Of a stretch of DNA of 64,000 nucleotides, positions 34,151 through 46,860 are shown one piece after another. This DNA is from Marsupella aquatica (Eukaryota > Marchantiophyta): positions 10,292,001 through 10,356,000 of the forward strand of contig OZ316893.1 of the NCBI GenBank assembly GCA_973895155.1. Reading direction: 5' to 3'. The notes beneath the pieces are model-generated. The model did no database searches and was not told the DNA's origin. It saw only the letters and a list, made by a program, of their open reading frames with translations. The position numbers were made by a program, and so were the translations under genes. Every line of letters begins with the position of its first letter. Position 1 is the stretch's first letter.

Positions 34151-35509
34151 TGACTCTCTTTGTGACATGTTAGTTTTCACGTGCGGAGACGACAACTGAG
34201 TGAACAAGGACTATGATAGATCAACACACAACCTTAAAGTAAAGTTTATATTTGTATATAGTTAAAATTATGCCAGCTTTGTGTCCCTCACAAACAGCAC
34301 ACAATGGTCTCAATGCATAGCACAAACAAGCCTCACACATTTCAAACATTGTATCAGGCCATCAATCATGAAGCATGTAAAATGTTATGCACATACTAGC
34401 CCAATGCCTCTGCCTTGTTCTATCTTTTGCAGCCACGGGGTTGTTTGTGGCCATTTGCTCCTTGCATAAGCGTTGTCAAGAATGGGACGTGTGTAAGTTT
34501 ATTGTGAGGGATTGTTGGTGCGGCCATGTTGTCAAGGCAAGGAAGTCATTGAGGAAAGCAAGAGTCGTAGGGGCAATGTAGTGTGATGCTGGGGTTAATG
34601 CAAAAGTTTTGTTGGGGCAAAACTGAGTGAGAAGCATCACATGTCAGGTTGAGCCATGGCACCTTGTGCTGCTACTGAATGTTTGTCAAGAGGGTGAGTG
34701 AAGGTGGGGTGAGGAAAGGGATGCAACATTTTCTTTCATTGTCTTTAATATACCCCCTCTCCTCTCCCCTCCCTCCCCTTTCACTCCTCTTTCTCCGTAC
34801 TTACGCATAGGACGGGCAGGTGGACCATTGCACAAGGGTTGCCCTCCCCCACACCTTGAGGTAACGTATCCAAGGGCCCTGCCTGAGGCAACTTGAGCAT
34901 TGGCAGGCACTGCATGTGAGGGTGGGCGCTAGGAGGCGAACACCTGATTTCTAGATAGAACGGGTCTAGGGGTGATCCAACAGTGCCAAACAGATGGACC
35001 CATCATCTGATGGGCAATATCTTTTCCCACCCATCATTCAGTTTGTAATCACCCTGGAAACTTTTGGCGGATTGTATACTGTAGTGGTTGATACATTATG
35101 AAATGTAATGGAGGATTTCTCATTGATAAATTTGACCATACTTTATATAGTTCGTGTTATACAAAGTGGCGGGAGCATCTTGCAACTTTCGGGACTTGTC
35201 GGGGAAGTTGGACGCTCTCCCTTGACAAGTCAGTGTTTCATTCATAAACTCAACCTTAATGTTAAGGTAAGGGCTTTGCTTAGTCTAGGCTCATTGGAAA
35301 GTTTCCAAGCTCTTTCTAACCAACCCCCCAAAATAGATTCCTTTGGATATCAAGGGAGATATTGAATGCTAATGTTTTCTGTCCCAAAACTTTTGGAAAC
35401 ACAAAATCTGGACAGTGAGTGATGAAGTAATTTTAGGAAATTCAGAACTCTCAATTCTTGAATACTAAGGATATTAGGTCTGGTTGGAAAGATTTTTCCA
35501 AGCCACTTC
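34151..35509. other. Intergenic DNA, no gene seen
   Basis: Probably decayed retrotransposon DNA to the right of the LTR-like segment. A CT-rich tract lies at 34745-34795. No coding frame resembles a known family. Confidence 0.4.
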
Positions 35510-35915
35510 TAATAAGTTGAAGAAGAGAAGCTCCACTCTATATCAACGGGAGCAATTCCACCAAGTTTATGTTGAGTAAACAGCTAGCACTCAAAGATAA
35601 CATGCATGTGCAACATCCAACAAACATATAAGTAATCAATACAAGCAACAAGTGATTCACCTCACCAAGGGCTACGTCCTAATAACACGCAAGAGAACTT
35701 TACTGAAGTCTAGGCTCATTGGCCATAGTGCGTCTCCACAAATTAAGCTCCCCTATCTCTTAGATGACTCTCTAATAATGAGATCAAGTTTTGCTCACAA
35801 GTTAAATACTGCTAGTGAATATGATAGTGACACATCTAACTTTCATCAAGTACCTGACCACGACTAACTATGGTTATGAAGTAACTCTAGACTGAAGAGT
35901 AAACGCCTCACATTT
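35510..35915. repeat. Dispersed repeat family A, copy 2
   Basis: Shares GTGATTCACCTCACC, ACACGCAAGAGAACTTT, TCTAGGCTCATTGGCC, CTCTAATAATGAG and CGACTAACTATGGTTATG, in order, with the copies at 15602-15925 and 49976-50310. It is the most diverged of the three. Confidence 0.5.
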
Positions 35916-35938
35916 TAAACTTTTTGGAAATGAGAAGG

Positions 35939-36790
35939 GTGTCAATGAATGAAAGTGTAAATGGATCATGTCATCTTCTATGGGAGTTCCATGGGAGCAT
36001 CATTTTTAGCAGGCTTGGCTTCTATCATTATTTACTCCCTTGGGGAATGATAGGGTAAATACCCAAAATCCCTCAAGACAAGGCTATGGGCGGGGTACTC
36101 ATTGGTCATTAGTAATATGCTCCCTTGGGGAAAGTTGACAGTGCATATTGATGGTAGGGTAGGTCCTTGGCTCTGGATAGGATGTACAAGGAGTCATAAT
36201 CACACCCCTTGTCCTAGACTATATACTATTTCAGTCAATGAAGGTGTAAATGGTGTCACGGTCCATGGGAATTCCCTGGGAGCATCATTTTTCGAAGGCT
36301 TGGCTGGTATCATTATTTAGTCCTCCCTTGGGAATGATAGGGTACAAATGTAAATACCCAAAATCCGTAAAGACAAGGCTATTGGTGGGTATTGGTCATA
36401 TGTTGCTCCCTTGGGGAAAGCTCACAGTGCATACTGATGGTAGGGTAGGTCCCTGACCCAGGGTAGGGTGCACAAGCAGTCATGGTCCCACCCCTGGTCC
36501 TAGGCTATATCCTATTTTAATGAACGAAGGTGTAAATCGTCTCACGGTCCATGAGAGTTTCATAGGAGCATCATTTTCAGACTTGGATCCTGTCTTTATT
36601 TACCCCCTTAGGAGAGATAAGGTTGAGACCCAAAATCCTTAAAGATGACGCTATTGGTGGGGCACTCATTCGTCATTAGTTGCTTCCTTGAGGAAAGCTG
36701 TCGGTGGATATTGCTGTAGGGCAGGCCCTTGGGACTGGGTAGGGTGTACAAGCACTCATGGTCCCACCCCTGGCCCAAGGCTATGTCCTA
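35939..36790. repeat. Tandem array of three 285-bp units
   Basis: The phrase (G/A)GGAGCATCATTTT starts at 35993, 36278 and 36564, a period of 285-286 bp. Each unit also has GAAYGAARGTGTAAAT, TCCCTTGGGGAATGATAGGG-type and ACCCAAAATCC phrases, GACAAGGCTAT and GGTAGGGTAGGTCC. The units are diverged. There is no coding content, so this looks like a small satellite block. Confidence 0.75.
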
Positions 36791-38738
36791 AATTCAAATA
36801 CCCACCTTTTTAGCATTAAATGGGAGTGATGACTGAATGCATTGGAGGCATCTCGATCTTCGCCCATTGTGCAATACTTCAAACTTACGAGGGTTAGAAT
36901 GTATATATCACACTGTCAAAGAACAATGGTGCCAGACCCAATAGTGGTAAACAAGTTTGACTCTATGATGTGGACCCTCCCCCACATATAATCATGTCCC
37001 ACTGACCTTACACACATGTGGGCGACACTATGTGCTTGATGCCATTGTGGTATGCAATACAATATATTAGCTCATTTTTCTTAGAATTTTTTTTTTTGGG
37101 TGGGGGTTGGTAGCCCTGCACTGGTTGCCCATATAAAATTCTCCCTTTTTCCCTCATTCCACTCATGTTTTCCTCTAAGGTACCGTCCACTCCAAGATGA
37201 AGAATTACGAATCATAGTTAAATCTGGATCCTATGGGCAACCGTAGCTCTTGAAGGGGCAGACCATTAACTCATCTCAATAATATGTTCATTTGCCCCTA
37301 TGGATGGGGAGATTTCATATTCCCTGCTCCCATCGGTCTATCTAAACCGTACAATACGTCATCATTGTGGTAGCAAAGCTCCTTGGGTGTTGGATATGGC
37401 TGACCATCAGATTCTCCATAACCCATCACTCTCCTAACAACTTGCACACTCTTTTAAATTTAGTTGCCATGTCTACTCCCTCCAGTGTCAGACTACCTAC
37501 TGTAGCCATTCAATTATGATCAATGATATGATACTATGTTATTCAAAGGAGTGAAATTGGGCTATCACTTCATAGTTCTTACCCACGCCCCTTGTGAAAT
37601 TAAAAATATTATAATAAAATTTGGACGCTTGGTACCCCCTAGACATGGAACCTAGCCCTTACAATGCTTTATAAATTTTCAGCTCCCAAACACATCATGG
37701 TGTGCTGGCCAGTTTATTTTCGGGTGACAAAATTTGCCAAATTCCACCTCCCCAAAAAGCTTTCACTAGTTTTGGCTAAAGTTGGCTAGTAATTGTTTTT
37801 CAGTTCCACCTAATTACAGGTCCCATTAGCTAGAATCTAAAGGGCATTCTTAAAAGTAGTGAGATGTGAGGGTCAATAAATAACTGAAATAATGAATATT
37901 TTGACCTTCTTTTCCTTCACACTTTTCCTTCACACTTAATATTAGCCAACATTCGGCCACTCTGGAGTAAAAGTAAAAACCTTAAAAAAATACACTGGCG
38001 CAGGCTATGGTTGCTCGCGGTTTGCTCGCTGATTGCAAAGCAAAGTGCTCCTCCACCATTACAGCCGAAAGCTCGAAGCTCGCTAGTAAAATACAGTAAA
38101 TGTCGAAGCAGAAGAAGCAGGAGAAGACGAAGTACAAAAAGCTCTCGTCATCATTATCTTTCGAAGCCTCGTCACGCGATCTGGATGCATACGAGTATAC
38201 CACTGTACATAACTTTTACAAGTGCCGCGAGGCTGGACAGGACAATTGTGTTGCGGAAGGTGCTGCAATCCTGCGCTAGTCAGTCGAGCGAGTTTGGTGA
38301 GCTTGTGCTTCGTTTTAGTCAGCACTGACTGTCTGTCTGTGTTGGCCGTCCCTTGATGTACCGGTTCATATGAAGTCTTGCTAGAGATTAGAGAAAGAGA
38401 GCGAGCGAACATCATTTGCGAATTTTCGTTGCCTTCAGCTGCACTGCCACTCATGGATGCCTGCGACTGGCTAGAGTAGCGCTTTGAACTGCATCTGTTG
38501 TTGATGGACGAGACTCTCGGGTGTTGTGCGGAGGCTTCTTGATGGTCAGGTCAGGAACGATTGATGGATTGTTTGATTGATGAGGCTGTTCTGGACTCTG
38601 GCGAGCAGGCTCGCTGATGTTGGGAAGAGGAGTAGTAGAAGAGTTGCTCCGGACATTTGCCTTTGGAAGAGGAATCTATCTGTGCATTGCTGGTGAGTGA
38701 GCTCTGAAGGCAGAGGGCGGACGAGGAGTGGTTTAGAT
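36791..38738. other. Intergenic DNA and leader of the F-box gene
   Basis: No gene is recognised up to about 38000. At 37643-37660, CATGGAACCTAGCCC followed by TTA is a right-end copy of the MITE terminus seen at 15482. From about 38050 base composition changes towards that of genes, and this part probably contains the promoter, leader and perhaps a leader intron of the F-box gene. Confidence 0.4.
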
Positions 38739-39788
38739 ATGAGTGCCGTGATGGAAAACGAGGAGGCGAAGGAGGGCTCGCTCATTCCCGGGTTGCCGGA
38801 CGACTTGGGGTTGCTGTGCCTAGCACGGCTTCCGCGGGTGACCCACGCGACCCTCAGTAGCGTTTGTCAAGCTTGGCGCGATCTCTTCCAAGGCGAGCAA
38901 TTGTTCAACATGCGCTCTAAGCTCCAGTATGTAGATCGATGGCTTCTGGTCCTTAGAGGAGATCCTCTCGCGTTCTACTCTTATGACCTGAAATCCAAGA
39001 AGCGTAGTCCTCTTCCCCTGCTGGATGACGTGGAGCGGGTGGAGCAATTGCACTTAGGGGGATACAAAAGTGCAGCCGTGGGGTCCTCTTTGGTGGTTCT
39101 AGGGGGGGTTGTGATAGACGCTATGGGATTGCATGGCCAGCCCACATTGAACATGTTTGACACAATTACACGGCGGTGGTCTGAGGGTGCTAATATGTCG
39201 GTGCCTCGCTGCTACTTCGCATGTGGAGTCATTGCTGGAAAACTCTATGTTGCAGGTGGGTACAACGGATGTGGGGATTTGGAGGTCAGTGGCGAAGTGT
39301 ATGACTTCAAAACTAACGAGTGGTCGTCGATAGCTCCAATGCCCTTTGGGCTGGCGAATATCGAGAGTGATGCTGTGTTTAAAGGCCGTCTATTCATCAA
39401 GGGGCGTGCACTGTCTGCTGAGGATGACCAACGCAAGGTTTTGTCTTACGATCCTGTGAATAACACATGGGAGAATAATGATAGGCTAGAAAGGGGTCTT
39501 TTGGATGGCGACTTTGTAGCCACTTCGGAAGAGCTGTATGTTATGAATCGGTCGAATTACATTGGAAAGTATGATGAGGAGTCAGCACAATGGGAGCAGG
39601 TTGGAAGAACTTCACCTTATTTCTTACCGTTTGATTGCCCCTCGAAGCGTGCTGTCGGCTTCGGCAAGGAGCTTTTCTTTCTTAACACGTTGGCGGGGGA
39701 GTGCATGCAGCTCTATCAATGTAGTGTTGTCTACCAGGTTTTGCCCAAGGTGTACTGGCAATGGCAAGGAGCCATTGTCGAGGCTTAA
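38739..39788 (+). CDS. F-box/kelch-repeat protein
   Basis: Predicted substrate-recognition subunit of an SCF ubiquitin ligase: the F-box binds a SKP1-like adaptor and the kelch propeller binds the target. A single exon encodes 349 residues. The F-box is at about 16-52 (LIPGLPDDLGLLCLARLPRV, then LSSVCQAWRDLF). Kelch-type blades follow, with VVLGGVV, MFDTITRRWSEGANMSVPR, GKLYVAGGYNG, EVYDFKTNEWSSIAPMP, RKVLSYDPVNNTWE and KYDEESAQWEQVGR. The ATG at 38739 is preceded by an in-frame TAG (38734-38736 region), and M5 is an alternative start. The target is unknown and no specific Arabidopsis gene can be named. No introns are evident, which is common for this family. Confidence 0.9.
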   Translation: MSAVMENEEAKEGSLIPGLPDDLGLLCLARLPRVTHATLSSVCQAWRDLFQGEQLFNMRSKLQYVDRWLLVLRGDPLAFYSYDLKSKKRSPLPLLDDVERVEQLHLGGYKSAAVGSSLVVLGGVVIDAMGLHGQPTLNMFDTITRRWSEGANMSVPRCYFACGVIAGKLYVAGGYNGCGDLEVSGEVYDFKTNEWSSIAPMPFGLANIESDAVFKGRLFIKGRALSAEDDQRKVLSYDPVNNTWENNDRLERGLLDGDFVATSEELYVMNRSNYIGKYDEESAQWEQVGRTSPYFLPFDCPSKRAVGFGKELFFLNTLAGECMQLYQCSVVYQVLPKVYWQWQGAIVEA

Positions 39789-41710
39789 GCTAAGGATCTC
39801 CTTTGTTTGCGAATATGTGATGTTGGCTGAGGTGGAGCATTAGAAAAGATGTAGATAAACTCTGATATGGCTAGCTGAGCGGTATCTGTCTTATACCGTT
39901 GCTACATTCGGAATCATCAGTTCTCGAGGAATCCACGGAAATTCTTGCAAAATGCTAGTAATGTTTGATACTTATCCAGAGTGTGGAAAAGTGTTGATAA
40001 GATCTCCGGATACTGAAGGCATTGGATGATTGGCTGTCATCCTATCCTCATCAGTTTTTTTGTATATAAGCCTGCTGGTGTATTTCGACTTGTCTATCAT
40101 TTCTTTGGTGGATCTGTAACCTGGATGAGAAAGTGAAGGGGAGGCAGTTCTGCGTGAGAGGCAGTAACTAGTTGTCCGTTCTGGCACCCGGCATATCTCT
40201 GGACGAGACCCTTTCCTAAATTGGGCCATGTGTGTGAAAATGATTTGGACATTTCTGCTATGCATTTTTTCTACTTTTTTCCGGATATAGTTAAGGGGCT
40301 CGAGTCTTCCTTTGTGACGGTTGTACTGAAATTCTCTCCACGTGTTAGTGTTGAATGATTCGATCGAGGTTCAGTCCTGTCAAATTTTGAAAGTGAAAGA
40401 TTGAGTAAAAGCAAACTAGCATGCTGTGCTTCTCTCTAGTTTTTGACAGAAGTGAACAATTTCTACCACCCCTTCACCGGATAAGATTATAAATTTGCAG
40501 CATCTACTGCGTTGAAAGAACCATCGATGCAGTCCAGCTCGGAACTCGAGCATAGTGTTCTCAGCTGGCAAAGTTTGCCACTACGCTTGCGATTTAGACA
40601 CTGCAGATTTCAAGTTGTAATCTGACAATGATGTCACCGTATGTATGCCAACTCTTGAAATTGACTCTCCAAATGCTGTTCACTTGAGCTGCCAACTCTT
40701 GAAAATGACTCTCCACAATTGAATGTAGTTCACTGGAGCTCCTTGTTTCAGTGGCTAAGGAGTCACCACGTGGCCCTCCACCAGTATATGAATTGTTCCT
40801 CTCAGCTGAGATCAAATCGTTTTCGACGGGCCCGCCCCCTCTTCATACGAAACAAAGCAGAGCAGGCCAGGCAGCTCAAAGTCCCCCACTGCCTCCTTCA
40901 AAGCTTCGCCTCTTTGTACCAAAGTTAGTGCACATACATATCGAAAATTCAATTACTCACCCATGTCGGTGGGTCATCACCGAGTCACATTATTGCCCAA
41001 GATTAGGACTGTCCAATGAGCTCAAACTTGTGGAAACCTGGGAGCAACCTGCCTGCCGAACTCTCAGGAATGGTGTTCTTGTACATCAGGAGGTCGAGAG
41101 AAATCACGCATTTCGAGAACTGTAAACTCCATCAAGTTGACTCCATTTGAGCGAAACTGGGCCAGGCCCGGAAGGTTCTGTACAGATCATACCTAGTGAT
41201 CAAAAGTGGGATATCACAATAAAAAATGGGAAAATAAAATAGAGACATCACGCATCTCGAGTAAACTCTGGCTGTGTCCGTTTATGGAAGCCTCCGCGGA
41301 ACTAGAGGTTTAGAGCAAAGCCTGAAAGTCACCTTTGAAACGCTGAAAGTGCCAGTCTCCTGCCGGATTGGACAATGACAACTTTCGGATGAACCTAAGG
41401 GTTCCAGTTGGAGACTGCAAACAGACGGTTCGCCACAAAATTAGCAAAAATTCTTCCCCTCCCCGAAATAGTTTGTGTACAGCAGCGAGAAAAGGGCCCA
41501 GTCTGTTGGGCGGAATGAACAGAGTCAGACAAGACATTAGTGAACTATTCGCACACAACCCACCTGTGCGGCGTCATCAGTGTCGGCATTCCTCTGTGTC
41601 GGTCTGATAGTCCCTCTCATCAGGCCCTGATTGAGCTCCCTCAGACGTCCATCGAGAGTTGGTAAAGGCTACTGAGAGTTGCATGCTACTTGGTTCGCAT
41701 TGACAATGGC
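39789..41710. other. Intergenic DNA, no gene seen
   Basis: It begins with the 3' flank of the F-box gene. A forward frame at 40751-41125 and an overlapping reverse frame at 40594-40815 match nothing known. Confidence 0.4.
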
Positions 41711-41820
41711 TGGTGGACAAACCGGCATTACCCTGGTTGCTGAGCTCCCACCCTCCTCCATCCCAACGCAAGAAGTCCTCTAGGCATTACCCTGGTGGAC
41801 AAACCGGCATTACCCTGGTT
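41711..41820. repeat. 28-bp direct repeat upstream of the PEP translocator gene
   Basis: TGGTGGACAAACCGGCATTA plus CCCTGGTT is present identically at 41711-41738 and 41793-41820, with a partial third copy (GGCATTACCCTGGT) at 41783-41796. It lies about 140 bp before the start codon, in likely promoter or leader sequence. Confidence 0.8.
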
Positions 41821-41954
41821 TCACCGTCTCAAGGGAAGCTCGGTTGCCACAATTCTTCCCGCAATTCTTTACATCCTTCAACACAGACCTCCCCTGCTGT
41901 CCTCGGACTTCAATTCCTTGTAGGTTTCCGGGAACGCCAAGTAGGTTTTTGTCA

Positions 41955-44900
41955 ATGGGTTCCCAGGCCATGGCAATCACGCAGCAGCTAGCTGCTGCTA
42001 CCTCCAGCGTGAGATGCAGCAGCCCAGCAGCATCGGCAATCTCATCTGCAAAAGCCTCTAGAGCATCAGCAGCTGGGGAAGCTTCTCCCCTCGTGGCTTC
42101 CAGTAGGAGGAGGGTGCAGCCTCGCAGCACTGCCGTCCCTCGGTTAGGAAGCTTGTTGTTCATCAAGAATCCGGTATTGGCCAGCGGTGGTCGTTTGGCT
42201 TTAGGGAGTGGATTAGGGATCGGCAAACTGGTGCTTGTGGATCCGCAGCAGCGGAAGAGGAAGGCTGGATTTCAAGTGAGAGCTGCAACCACTGATCCAG
42301 AAGGGATCGTTCCTCCTGGTGATGGCATCGCTGTTCCAATTCCAGAGGCGGCCCTTGAGCCAAGCAATTCTCAGCTCGCTAAAACCTTGCAGCTAGGTTC
42401 TCTGTTTGGACTCTGGTACCTATTCAACATCTACTTCAACATTTACAACAAACAGGTACGCATTCTCAATTATTTTTCGGCTGGTCTGTTGTTCACAACG
42501 ACCTTTGCTGTCCTCGAAGTTTCGCTGCGAAGAAAGTGGGATCAGTGAGATCACAAATTCTTTTAAAGTCGGATGAAACTAGCTGCCATCCTTGTTCGTC
42601 AGCGTGTTTGATTCACTTTCGCGAGGACTTCGGGTGCCAGCTGAATCTTTCGTTGAGCATTCACTCCGGTTGATTTGTTCAACGATAATTGGCTTTTCCG
42701 GAGAATTCGGCTGTAGTTGTGGCCATTGGACCTCGATTGCAAGACACTGACAGCTTTTGTCTACTTACAGCAAATGGGTCGTTACAAAGTAGACCTTATT
42801 TTCCGAGGTTTCATCACCCTTACGAGGTCCCCTCTGATAAATTTAAATTTGAAAGACCTGGTCCAAACCTCTGATAGCAACTTTACAACTCTGCCATTGG
42901 GAGGAAGGCTCACCTTGACATTGTTTGTAGCCCAGTATAGAGTTCCTCCATCGCGATGGATGCCTGAAGTTGTGCAACCGGTGAAACCTCTGGGCAGTAG
43001 GTTTATACGGGATTAGTACAGCCCTCGAAAACAGTAGGTGTCACTCCTTCGCTTTCTCGTTAGAGTCGCCATCCAAAACTAAAATTTTAATTATCCAACG
43101 TAGGCTTATCTCAACCAATATTTGTATGAAACCTTCACGCAGGTCATTATGACTTATTCTCGCAGCCATTTCTGTCACTTGTTCGCTCTAGGATATTTTA
43201 CCTTCCCAAACAGGATGCAACTCCATAAATCCAAACCAAGGTGTACGCAAATTGTGATCTGCAGTGCAATTACTACTGGCCATCTAACTAACTGACCTGC
43301 CCGTTGGTGGTTTCTTGGTGATGTTCAGGTCTTGAAAGTGTACACTTTCCCGGTGACGATCACATCTTTTCAATTCCTGGTCGGTTCAGTGATTGTATTA
43401 TTCATGTGGACAACGGGGATTCTAAAAAAACCAAAAGTCACGAGGTCTCAGGTAAGGCTTGTAAATCTACATTGGTGCAAGTCCTCCGTCAGTGAGGCAA
43501 ACTTCATCTGTCTTGGTAATTTCCTCTTTGAATCTAGTGATTGCAGGCTTGATTTTTTGACGACTGAATTTTGACAACTGAATGCAAAAATCATCAAGGC
43601 ATTTGACTCGCGTCTATACTGTATTTGCCGTCTCTGTGGTTAAAGAGGTTTTAGAAACATGGGATCCTGTTTCTTTCGTGCCTGTAACTCATTTCTGGAC
43701 GCGTCAAGTGATATCGCTTATACTCACGTAATTTGGTGGCCTTTGACTATACGTCTGTGGCATCTCGGCTTGAATTGTAGGGAGCGTTTCTCTGTTCTAC
43801 TTTCCTAATGATAATAATCTTCTATACTTGCAGCTTCTTGCCATTTTACCTTTAGCAATAGTTCATACGCTTGGCAACTTATTCACAAATATGAGTCTTG
43901 GCAAAGTTGCTGTCTCCTTCACTCACACGATCAAATCGATGGAGCCCTTCTTCTCCGTGCTCCTCTCAGCTCTGGTTTTGGGAGAGGTATGATTCCAACC
44001 TAATTATTATGCGTCTCCTTATTTCATTTTGTTGCTCGAATAGGAGTAAGTGCCTCATGATTTGTGTACTTCGTTTACAAACTTTATAGGCCCATCCACA
44101 CTACATTGTATGCACCCAAGTTGAGGTGCTCCAGTACATGTTAAAAGTCGGAGCCAAGTGCATGACGGTGCAAGGCCTTGGCCGTCAGGCTATGCATCAT
44201 ATTCTTTTTCGAACATTTCTACCCATCCTTCTTGTTATAAGGATACCTATTCACTTAGTTAACGTGTTGTTGCAGGTTCCTAACCTGCTGATTGTGGCCT
44301 CTCTATTACCAATTGTCGGTGGAGTAGCTCTGGCCTCTATGACAGAAGTGTCGTTCAACTGGTAAATATGGCCTCCTGTACAGAAAACATGAAGTTTGTT
44401 ATTTAAGGATATCGTTATTGTAACTTTAGAAAAGGCTGCGTTCTGATAATGCAGGTTATTAACTTAATTTGACTTATGCGTGAACTGTATGATTAAATTG
44501 TTCTAGTACTCAATTACTAGCAAGTTATGTTTTTACCTTTCTCTCTGGCTGGATCTTTAGGAAATTGTGAGAAGCAAACTTTCAAGTGATTAATATGATC
44601 CGTTGTCTATTGATGGGACATCTAGAGGTTGTGCACTTGTATCACGATTTTGAGTATGGCCCAGTTGAAATTGCAACCCTACCGGCTTGCTCAAGCTTTA
44701 GTATTTTCTTTCAGGGCCGGATTTCTGAGTGCGATGGCCTCAAATGTGACTTTCCAATCACGCAATGTCTTAAGCAAGAAGCTTATGCTCAAGAAAGAGG
44801 TAACTGTTTAAATTTTCCTGTAGTCGCGGCTAGTCGAAGTAGAATATTGCCTTCCATCAATTTCTCGTACTTCAATGATGGTTTAATGTGAGCTCTGGGT

Positions 44901-46135
44901 AACATTTGTTAATGTTTCATCCGAATACTGGGTTTAGAGTGTTTTGTATTCGTCTCTTCCAAACAAGTAATACTTTCCTTTTTTGGCATTTGTTTATGCA
45001 GGGTTCACTTGACAATATCAACCTCTTCTCCATCATTACGATCATGTCTTTCTTCTTGTTGGCTCCTGTGACATATTTTGCTGAAGGAATCAAGTTCACT
45101 CCATCCTACCTACAGGCTGCGGTAAGTTTTCAACTCTCATCGGCACCTTTCAGGAATGCCGAGGATGGGCTGAAGTTATTACATTGTATGCGTGGCTGAA
45201 TTTGAGATAAAGACTGGCCATTTTAATACGTAATTTGTGCCCGGGTTTAATCATTTTCTTTTCAAACAGGGTCTAGACGTAAAAGTGGTGGCAACTAGAG
45301 CTCTGATTGCAGGAATTTGTTTCCATTCTTACCAACAGGTATGCCAAAAATATATCTTGCTCTCTTTGATTAAAAACTAGTTGGGATTTTGTAGGGCCTA
45401 TGGTGTGTCAGTCGTAGGTGCTGCGCCCAAAGGCTTAAAGATACGGGAATGCTGCTAGTTTTGTAGAGCAGGTCTTGATTCATTACCCTGCAATATTTTG
45501 TTGGTTTCAGCTATTACCCAAGGACATAGCTTTGTGGGGACTGAGGTTAGGGAAACAGTTCTGAGTGCCTCTGAAGTTGGACTACTGTGCTGTTTTTCTT
45601 TGGTACAGACTGGATAGTTTCAGCTATTCAGTTATTATCGGGATGCAATATGCAAGTTCCACAAAATATTCCCTTAAACAAATTGATATCAGTCACGAAA
45701 CTTGATTAGTAATGGTAATCTCGTCTGTACAGGTCTCATACATGATACTGCAGAGAGTTAACCCTGTTACACATTCGGTTGGCAACTGCGTCAAGCGGGT
45801 GGTGGTGATTGTAACTTCTGTGATCTTTTTCAGGACTCCAGTTTCGCCGATCAATGCCCTTGGTAAATTTTATTCATCCCAGAAAGCTAGATATAGCCAA
45901 CGCTTTGCATGGCTGCCAATTAGAATCAGTGATGTGTAGTTGGAGTGTTGCGAAGTGATTTATAACAACATTTACTCGTCTGATGGGCACGCTCCCAGCG
46001 TTTGTACTCTAATTTCATTGGTCTTATCGTGTACAATCTTGTTTTGCAGGCACTGGCATTGCCTTATCGGGAGTGTTCGCCTACTCAAGAGTGAAGGCAT
46101 TACAAGGCAAGAAGAAGGAAACGAAGGCAGAATGA
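41955..46135 (+). CDS. PPT: Phosphoenolpyruvate/phosphate translocator, plastid inner envelope
   Basis: Antiporter that imports phosphoenolpyruvate into plastids in exchange for phosphate, feeding the shikimate pathway. Exons are 41955-42455, 43329-43451, 43834-43986, 44276-44361, 44715-44799, 45002-45121, 45270-45338, 45733-45862 and 46050-46135; all are GT-AG with agreeing phases, giving 450 residues. About 110 N-terminal residues, rich in Ser/Ala/Arg, form a transit peptide. The translocator domain follows with several membrane segments: [92 protein letters not shown] and [30 protein letters not shown] with [12 protein letters not shown] separates PPT from the glucose-6-phosphate and triose-phosphate branches. 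The protein ends in a basic tail. M6 is an alternative start. Confidence 0.93.
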
Positions 46136-46402
46136 GATCCCATTTTGGGATGAAAATGATTTTAGCAGAGGTAGTGTTGAGCATAAGGTTGTGAAGAAAA
46201 ATTTTAGTCTCACTAAACTACCCTGAATGACGGTCTTAGAATACTGCTGAGAATTGACAGATTTATTCGAGAGCTTTTGAAGCTCTTCCTTGTCGTGTGC
46301 AAGCTATGTAGAAGCTCAGGAGTTGATGTTATGACATGCGCGGGATCCTATCAAAATCCATGTGGTAGAATACTCCATGTGGTAGGCGAGGTGCTACAAA
46401 CA

Positions 46403-46860
46403 TTAATTTGGATGCCCTCCTTGTACCAATTTTGTCCAAACTTTTCATGATCAGAAAATGACTTGGTGCAGCGACTGGCTGAATTGCCCCAAGTTTGCAA
46501 CCGTACTGGTTAAACCACGCAACCTGAGTCGGAATTATGTCATTTCAGTGCGAGGCAGGCTGACTCGGTCCAAGGCTGCAACGTAAGTTGGAATTATGTC
46601 ATTTCAGATTGAGGCCAACATTGATTTGAGTGCCCTCCTTGTACCAATTTTCTCCAGACTTTTCAAGATCAGAAATGACCTGGTGCAGTGTCTGGCTGAC
46701 CTGCCCCAAGTTTGCCACCTTAATGGGGAAACCACGCAACCTGAGTCGGAATTATGTTCAATGTGAAGCAGGCTGACTCGGTCCAAGGGTGCAACGTAAG
46801 TTAGAATTATGTCATTTTATTGTGGGGCAGGCTGACTCGGTCTAAGGCTGCAATGTAAGG
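46403..46860. repeat. Tandem repeat of about 218 bp, two units plus a partial one
   Basis: TGCCCTCCTTGTACCAATTT starts at 46413 and 46631. Each unit runs through CTTTTCAWGATCAGAAA, CCCCAAGTTTGC, ACCACGCAACCTGAGTCGG, AATTATGTCATTTC-type and GGCAGGCTGACTCGGTC. The last segment (TGACTCGG, CTGCAAYGTAAG) is repeated once more. It lies in the 3' flank of the translocator gene. Confidence 0.75.

Noticed and set aside
40594-41125. Coding gene between the F-box and translocator genes
   Set aside because: Overlapping frames on both strands without known motifs; low confidence in either.
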